NCBI GenBank assembly: GCA_963775235.1
Contig: CAVZHY010000006.1
Span: 1-64,000, forward strand
Origin: JBBDMC01 sp963775235
Lineage (GTDB): Bacteria > Pseudomonadota > Alphaproteobacteria > Rhizobiales > Kaistiaceae
Length of the DNA: 64,000 nt
Direction of reading: 5' to 3'
Both the position numbers and the translations under genes were made by a program. Numbering within the stretch: the first letter of the stretch is position 1; the number at the start of each line of letters is the position of its first letter. The notes beneath the pieces were generated by a model. That model was not told the origin of the DNA. It worked only from the letters and a program-made list of their open reading frames with translations, and did no database searches. This document shows positions 60,450-64,000 of this stretch, piece by piece.

Positions 60450-61481
60450 ATGCGCGCCGTCGCCTATCGTCGTGCCGGCCCCATTGCCGCCGAGGACGCC
60501 CTGGTTGACATTACGTTGGAGCCGCCGGAACCGGGTCCGCGAGACCTGCTCGTCAAGGTCGAGGCCGTCTCGGTCAATCCGGTCGATGCCAAGATGCGGG
60601 CCGGCACCGAGCCCGGCGCCTCGCCGAGGGTGCTTGGCTTCGACGCGGCCGGAACCGTGGCCGCCGTCGGCTCACAGGCGTCGCTGTTCGGGCCTGGTGA
60701 CGCGGTCTGGTATGCCGGCTCGAACGTTCGGCCCGGAACCGATAGCGAATACCATTCGGTCGACGAACGTATCGTCGGCCGCAAGCCCGTTCGGCTCGGT
60801 TTCGCGGAGGCCGCCGCGCTGCCGCTGACGGCGCTGACCGCGTGGGAGCTGATGTTCGACCGCATCGGCGTGCGGCAGGGTCCGGACGCCGACCGGCGCT
60901 CGCTGCTGATCGTCGGCGGCGCCGGCGGGGTCGGCTCGATCGCCATTCAGCTGGCCCGGGCGCTCACCGGATTAACGGTCATCGCGACCGCTTCGCGGCC
61001 GGAGACCGTGGCGTGGGTGAGGGAACTCGGCGCCCATCACGTGATCGACCACACGCAGCCGCTGGCGCCGCAGCTCACCGACCTCGGTTTTCCGGTGGTC
61101 GACATCGTTACGGCCTACGTCGGCACCAGGGCTCACGCGCCGGAACTCGCCGCAATCGTCGCGCCGGAAGGTCAACTCGGCATGATCGAGGGCGACAGTC
61201 TGGCCGGCTTCGCGCCGGGGGATTTCGGCAAGCTTTTCCGCAACTGCATCGGCATTCACTCTGAACTGATGTTTCTGCGCCCGCGCCTCGGCACCGCCAG
61301 CATGATCCGTCAGCACGAAATTCTCGACTCGGTTGCCGACCTGGTCGATGAGGGTAGGGTCCGCACGACGATGACGCGCCGCCTGTCGCCGATCAGTGCC
61401 GCGACGCTCCGCGAGGCGCACACCGCAGTTGAGAGCGGCCGCATGATCGGCAAGATCGTGGTCGCGGGTTGGCCGGCCTAA
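60450..61481 (+). CDS. Zinc-type alcohol dehydrogenase family / quinone oxidoreductase-like protein
   Basis: A 343-residue MDR-family enzyme. It has an N-terminal GroES-like fold and the NAD(P)H loop IVGGAGGVGSIAIQLARAL. No structural or catalytic zinc cysteines are visible, so it is a zinc-free quinone oxidoreductase-type reductase (QOR/YhdH-like). The sequence AALPLTALTAWELMFDRIG is typical of the group. GGAGGGAGAG is before ATG 60450. The substrate is unknown. Confidence 0.88.
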   Translation: MRAVAYRRAGPIAAEDALVDITLEPPEPGPRDLLVKVEAVSVNPVDAKMRAGTEPGASPRVLGFDAAGTVAAVGSQASLFGPGDAVWYAGSNVRPGTDSEYHSVDERIVGRKPVRLGFAEAAALPLTALTAWELMFDRIGVRQGPDADRRSLLIVGGAGGVGSIAIQLARALTGLTVIATASRPETVAWVRELGAHHVIDHTQPLAPQLTDLGFPVVDIVTAYVGTRAHAPELAAIVAPEGQLGMIEGDSLAGFAPGDFGKLFRNCIGIHSELMFLRPRLGTASMIRQHEILDSVADLVDEGRVRTTMTRRLSPISAATLREAHTAVESGRMIGKIVVAGWPA

Positions 61482-61644
61482 AGCCTCCGTCTTGCGTTTG
61501 GCGCCGCGGCATCGAGGGCTGATACGGTATGTCGCGGCGATCGCCGGCGTTCGAGATGCTCCATTGAAGCCAGTCGCCCCGTGGGCCTATATGCGTGCCG
61601 GCACGCGGGGTGGCGGGTGCGTTGTCTTTGTTCAGAGGGAGAGG

Positions 61645-62274
61645 ATGCAGGGCTTGCGGCTCGCACTTGCGGTTGGCGCCGTGGTGGTTTCCACCACGGC
61701 CGCGCGCGCCGTGTGCCCGGGTCTCGACGTCCTTTTCGAGGACAAGTTCGACACGTTCAAGCCGACCTGGGGGGAAGCCGGCGGGCCCGAAAAGGTGGAC
61801 AACGGCCAGTTCGTCATCGCGCCGCCGTCGGGCACCTACGCGTGGGTCGCAAATTCGGCAGGCCTCTACGACGATATCGATATGTGCGCGACGGTCACCA
61901 CCATCACCGGCGTCGATCCGTCCACCGCCATCGCGGGCCTCATCTTCTGGTACGACGACGAGAACAACTTCTACGTGTTCGAGATCGCGCCAAACGCGAA
62001 GGCGTCGGTGTGGCGGCGCCAGCGCGGCAAATGGCTGGCGCAGGTCAAATGGAAGGACGCCGAGGCGGCCAACCCCGGCGATGGCGCCAGCAACGAGCTC
62101 AAGGTGACGACGGTTGCGACTGACGCCACGTTCTACGTCAATGGAACCCAGTTCGCGAAGTTGAGCGACGGTTCGCCACCCGACAAGGGTCAGCAGATCG
62201 GCCTGCTCGCGGCTTCACCGGAGGCCGGCGATGCGAGTTTTGCCTTCGACGATCTGAAAGTCACCAAGCCGTAA
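61645..62274 (+). CDS. Secreted concanavalin-like (LamG/DUF1080-type) protein
   Basis: A 209-residue exported protein. A signal peptide ends near TAARA. The rest predicts a beta-sandwich: VLFEDKFDTFKPTW, AGLIFWYDDENNFYVFEI, GKWLAQVKWKD, ELKVTTVATDATFYVNG and the SFAFDDLKVTKP end, typical of concanavalin A-like domains (LamG, DUF1080). Probably binds carbohydrate. AGAGGGAGAGG lies upstream of the ATG. No enzymatic residues are clear. Confidence 0.78.
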   Translation: MQGLRLALAVGAVVVSTTAARAVCPGLDVLFEDKFDTFKPTWGEAGGPEKVDNGQFVIAPPSGTYAWVANSAGLYDDIDMCATVTTITGVDPSTAIAGLIFWYDDENNFYVFEIAPNAKASVWRRQRGKWLAQVKWKDAEAANPGDGASNELKVTTVATDATFYVNGTQFAKLSDGSPPDKGQQIGLLAASPEAGDASFAFDDLKVTKP

Positions 62275-62293
62275 CTTCGCCCGGCGCCATCAG

Positions 62294-63034
62294 ATGATCC
62301 CGAGGCCCGATCACCGTCCCTCGCCGAACCACGAGCCGCGGGCGGCGGGAAAGCCGGTCGATATCCTTATTCTCCACTACACCGGCATGCGATCGCCGGA
62401 GGCCGCCGTGAAGTGGCTTACCGACCCGGCCTCGAAAGTCTCCTGCCACTATCTCGTCCGCGAGGACGGTCGGATCGTCGCCCTGGTTGAGGAGGACCGT
62501 CGGGCATGGCACGCCGGCAAATCGTTCTGGGCCGGCGAAACCGACATCAACTCCCGGTCGATCGGCATCGAGATCGCCAACCCCGGCCATGAATTTGGCT
62601 ACCGGCCGTTTCCCGACCAGCAGATCGACGCCGTCATTGCGCTATGCCGCGATATCCTGTCCCGTCACGCGATCCCGCCGGAGCGCGTGCTCGCCCATTC
62701 CGACGTTGCGCCGCTCCGCAAGCAGGACCCGGGTGAACTCTTTCCGTGGCGGCGGCTCGCGGCAGCCGGCGTCGGCCGTTGGGTCGCGCCCGCACCGATC
62801 ACCGATGGTCCGGTCTTGAGGTTAGGCGACAGCGGCGGCGCCGTGGCCGATCTCAAAAGTAGATTTAGGAAATACGGATACGCGATTGGTGAAACACCAG
62901 AATTCGACGCGGAAACCGAGGCGGTCGTGACGGCATTCCAGCGCCATTTCCGGCAGGAGCCCGTCGACGGCGTAGCCGATGTCTCCACCATCGCCACCCT
63001 GGACCGCCTGATCGCCCCGCTTCGCACCGGTTGA
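62294..63034 (+). CDS. AmpD-like N-acetylmuramoyl-L-alanine amidase with peptidoglycan-binding domain
   Basis: A 246-residue amidase_2 protein. The zinc site is visible in ILILHYTGM (His) and VLAHSDVAPLRKQDPG (His, Asp). The C-terminal LRLGDSGGAVADLKSRF begins a PG_binding_1 domain. It lacks a signal peptide, so it is probably cytoplasmic, recycling muropeptides. The frame runs to 63034 and rnpB follows after 31 bases. Confidence 0.93.
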   Translation: MIPRPDHRPSPNHEPRAAGKPVDILILHYTGMRSPEAAVKWLTDPASKVSCHYLVREDGRIVALVEEDRRAWHAGKSFWAGETDINSRSIGIEIANPGHEFGYRPFPDQQIDAVIALCRDILSRHAIPPERVLAHSDVAPLRKQDPGELFPWRRLAAAGVGRWVAPAPITDGPVLRLGDSGGAVADLKSRFRKYGYAIGETPEFDAETEAVVTAFQRHFRQEPVDGVADVSTIATLDRLIAPLRTG

Positions 63035-63065
63035 CCGGAGAGGCACGCAGTGCCATCTGCACAGG

Positions 63066-63463
63066 GTCAGTTGGCCGGACGGCTGCTGCGGCACCGGCCG
63101 AAAGGCTGCCGAAGAGGAAAGTCCGGGCTCCACGGAGACACGGTGCCGGGTAACGCCCGGCGGGGGTGACCCTAGGGAAAGTGCCACAGAAAGCAAACCG
63201 CCGGCCCGCGTTTTGTATTGGGCGGGTAAGGGTGAAAGGGTGGGGTAAGAGCCCACCGCGGGACCGGTAACGGGACCGGCAAGGCAAACCCCACCGGGAG
63301 CAATACCGAATAGGGGCAACGCGGGGCTTCGGCCCCAGGCCTGTTTCCTGGCCGTTGCCCGGGTAGGTAGCGCGAGGTGGTCGGTAACGACCGCCCAAGA
63401 GGAATGGCCGTCACGCGGGTCTTGGTGCCCGCCGTACAGAACCCGGCTTACAGGTCAACTGGC
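63066..63463 (+). ncRNA. rnpB: RNase P RNA component (type A)
   Basis: The catalytic RNA that matures tRNA 5' ends. Conserved blocks present: GAGGAAAGTCCGGGCTCC near 63111-63130, AGGGTGAAAGGGTG near 63229-63242, and ACAGAACCCGGCTTA near the 3' end (63436-63450). The ends close a P1 helix (CAGTTGGCC at 63068 with GGTCAACTG at 63453). Size and order match type A alphaproteobacterial RNAs. A terminator follows ten bases later. Confidence 0.95.
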
Positions 63464-63472
63464 GTTTGATGA

Positions 63473-63510
63473 GGTGCCGTCGTCCGAAAGGGCGGCGGCA
63501 CCGCCATTTT
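63473..63510 (+). terminator. Terminator of rnpB
   Basis: GGTGCCGTCGTCC (63473-63485) pairs with GGGCGGCGGCACC (63490-63502) through a GAAA loop, with two G-U wobbles. GCCATTTTGG follows, giving a short U-tract. Its location directly after rnpB fits. Confidence 0.8.
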
Positions 63511-63516
63511 GGCTTC

Positions 63517-64000
63517 TCAGGGCCGGTAACCGTCCGTCAGCGTGCCGAGGAAAGCGACCAGATCGTCAATGTCGGAGTCGTCAAGCGCCGGCTGGTCACC
63601 GCCATGCCGGTCGAGCGGCGCATCGATGACGTCGACGTTCTTGCGGTATGTCGACGTTCTTGCGGTATTGCGGCGGCAGGTCGTCGAACACCTCGACCGT
63701 TCCATCCGGACCGACGGGATAAATCTTCTCCGGCTCGGTGTCGCGCAGCACGTAGAAGCGCACCGCGTCGCGCAGGCTGGTGTAAACGCCGTTGTGGAAG
63801 AAGACGTGGCGCGTTGCGACGTTCCGCAACGTTGGCGTCTTGAACAGGCCGCAGTTGGCCGGCTGCGCCGCGTAGGAGTCCTTGCGCGGCGGCCCGCAGA
63901 TGCCGAGATCGACGTGTTGGGGGTCTGCGTTGGCCGGGATCGCCGGGTTGCGCGGCACGCCCAGCGCCTCGTACTCGTAGTCGGTCAACGCGGGGAGCGT
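63517..64000 (-). pseudogene. Di-haem cytochrome c peroxidase-like protein, C-terminal part, frameshifted
   Basis: The window's right end cuts the 5' end of this gene. The visible part shows the CCP/MauG C-terminal domain: FKTPTLRNVATRHVFFHNG, FYVLRDTEPEKIYP, and the end LDDSDIDDLVAFLGTLTDGYRP. These periplasmic enzymes reduce hydrogen peroxide. A 19-bp tandem duplication (63631-63668) breaks the frame between PPQYRKNVD and VIDAPLDRHGG. Removing one copy restores it. It might be a slipped assembly or a true recent mutation. The heme CxxCH motifs are beyond the window. Confidence 0.88.
63631..63668. repeat. Exact 19-bp tandem duplication inside the peroxidase gene
   Basis: The 19 bases at 63631-63649 are repeated exactly at 63650-63668 with no spacer. 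Since 19 is not a multiple of three, the frame changes, joining the upstream and downstream parts of the peroxidase in different frames. Confidence 0.95.

Overview
The window is about 64 kb of GC-rich chromosome from an alphaproteobacterium. The evidence is a MipZ-type division ATPase, DUF1489, a phasin followed by clpS-clpA, TrmFO, a DUF1127 protein, a split cobalamin-dependent methionine synthase, and a type-A RNase P RNA. A Rhodospirillales-like lineage is my guess from this gene content and cannot be proved from the sequence alone. There is no phage, plasmid or CRISPR signature. The only clear accessory pieces are an AT-richer block at 0.1-2.9 kb and a toxin-antitoxin pair at 45.4-46.1 kb.

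Layout. 0-2.9 kb: an IS630-family element inserted in a dead P-loop ATPase gene whose reading frame resumes on the far side of the element. 3-7 kb: FMN reductase, GH25 lysozyme lipoprotein, DUF1697, a small basic protein, DUF72 and RlpA. 7-10.1 kb: a molybdate uptake operon (modE-like, modA, modB, modC) with a palindrome before modA. 10.2-14.6 kb: SRPBCC protein, TrmFO, a DUF1127 micro-protein and an ABC-2 exporter. 14.8-16.4 kb: a sulfide/persulfide detoxification locus (rhodanese, ArsR/BigR-like regulator and divergent persulfide dioxygenase). 16.5-19.3 kb: GYD protein, Kup and DUF1489. 19.5-24.2 kb: two tandem mipZ paralogues, a VWA protein, a DnaJ-domain membrane protein and a D,D-carboxypeptidase. 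24.5-28.1 kb: phasin, clpS and clpA. 28.1-38.3 kb: an intergenic repeat, a SIMPL protein, a tRNA with a CAT anticodon, a ferredoxin-reductase-like enzyme, a cupredoxin/FTR1 iron pair, ribokinase, slipin/NfeD, EttA, a CPBP protease and a TMEM175 channel. 38.4-42.4 kb: MOSC protein, Tam and cytochrome bd (cioAB-like). 42.4-49.8 kb: an ArsR/AHSA1 pair, then an ArsR-methyltransferase fusion, metF, a Phd/VapC-type TA pair, and a split metH. 49.8-58.2 kb: MerR-like cyclase, trypsin-like protease, pirin, SDR, a serine-palmitoyltransferase-like/YghO-like pair (candidate ceramide synthesis), and TrkH. 58.2-64 kb: a 27-residue membrane peptide, CDF transporter, extensin-like peptidase, oxidoreductase, a secreted protein, AmpD-like amidase, rnpB, and a truncated cytochrome c peroxidase.

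An unusual number of otherwise well-preserved genes carry single-base indels: mipZ copy 2, the DnaJ protein, the D,D-carboxypeptidase (twice), clpS, cydA and the homocysteine-methyltransferase half of metH. The terminal peroxidase carries a 19-bp tandem duplication. Several of these genes are normally indispensable or strongly conserved, so sequence or assembly error is the likelier cause. In contrast, the ATPase at the left edge has frameshifts, two stops and an IS insertion and is truly dead. I label all frameshifted genes as pseudogenes and say in each entry which explanation I prefer.
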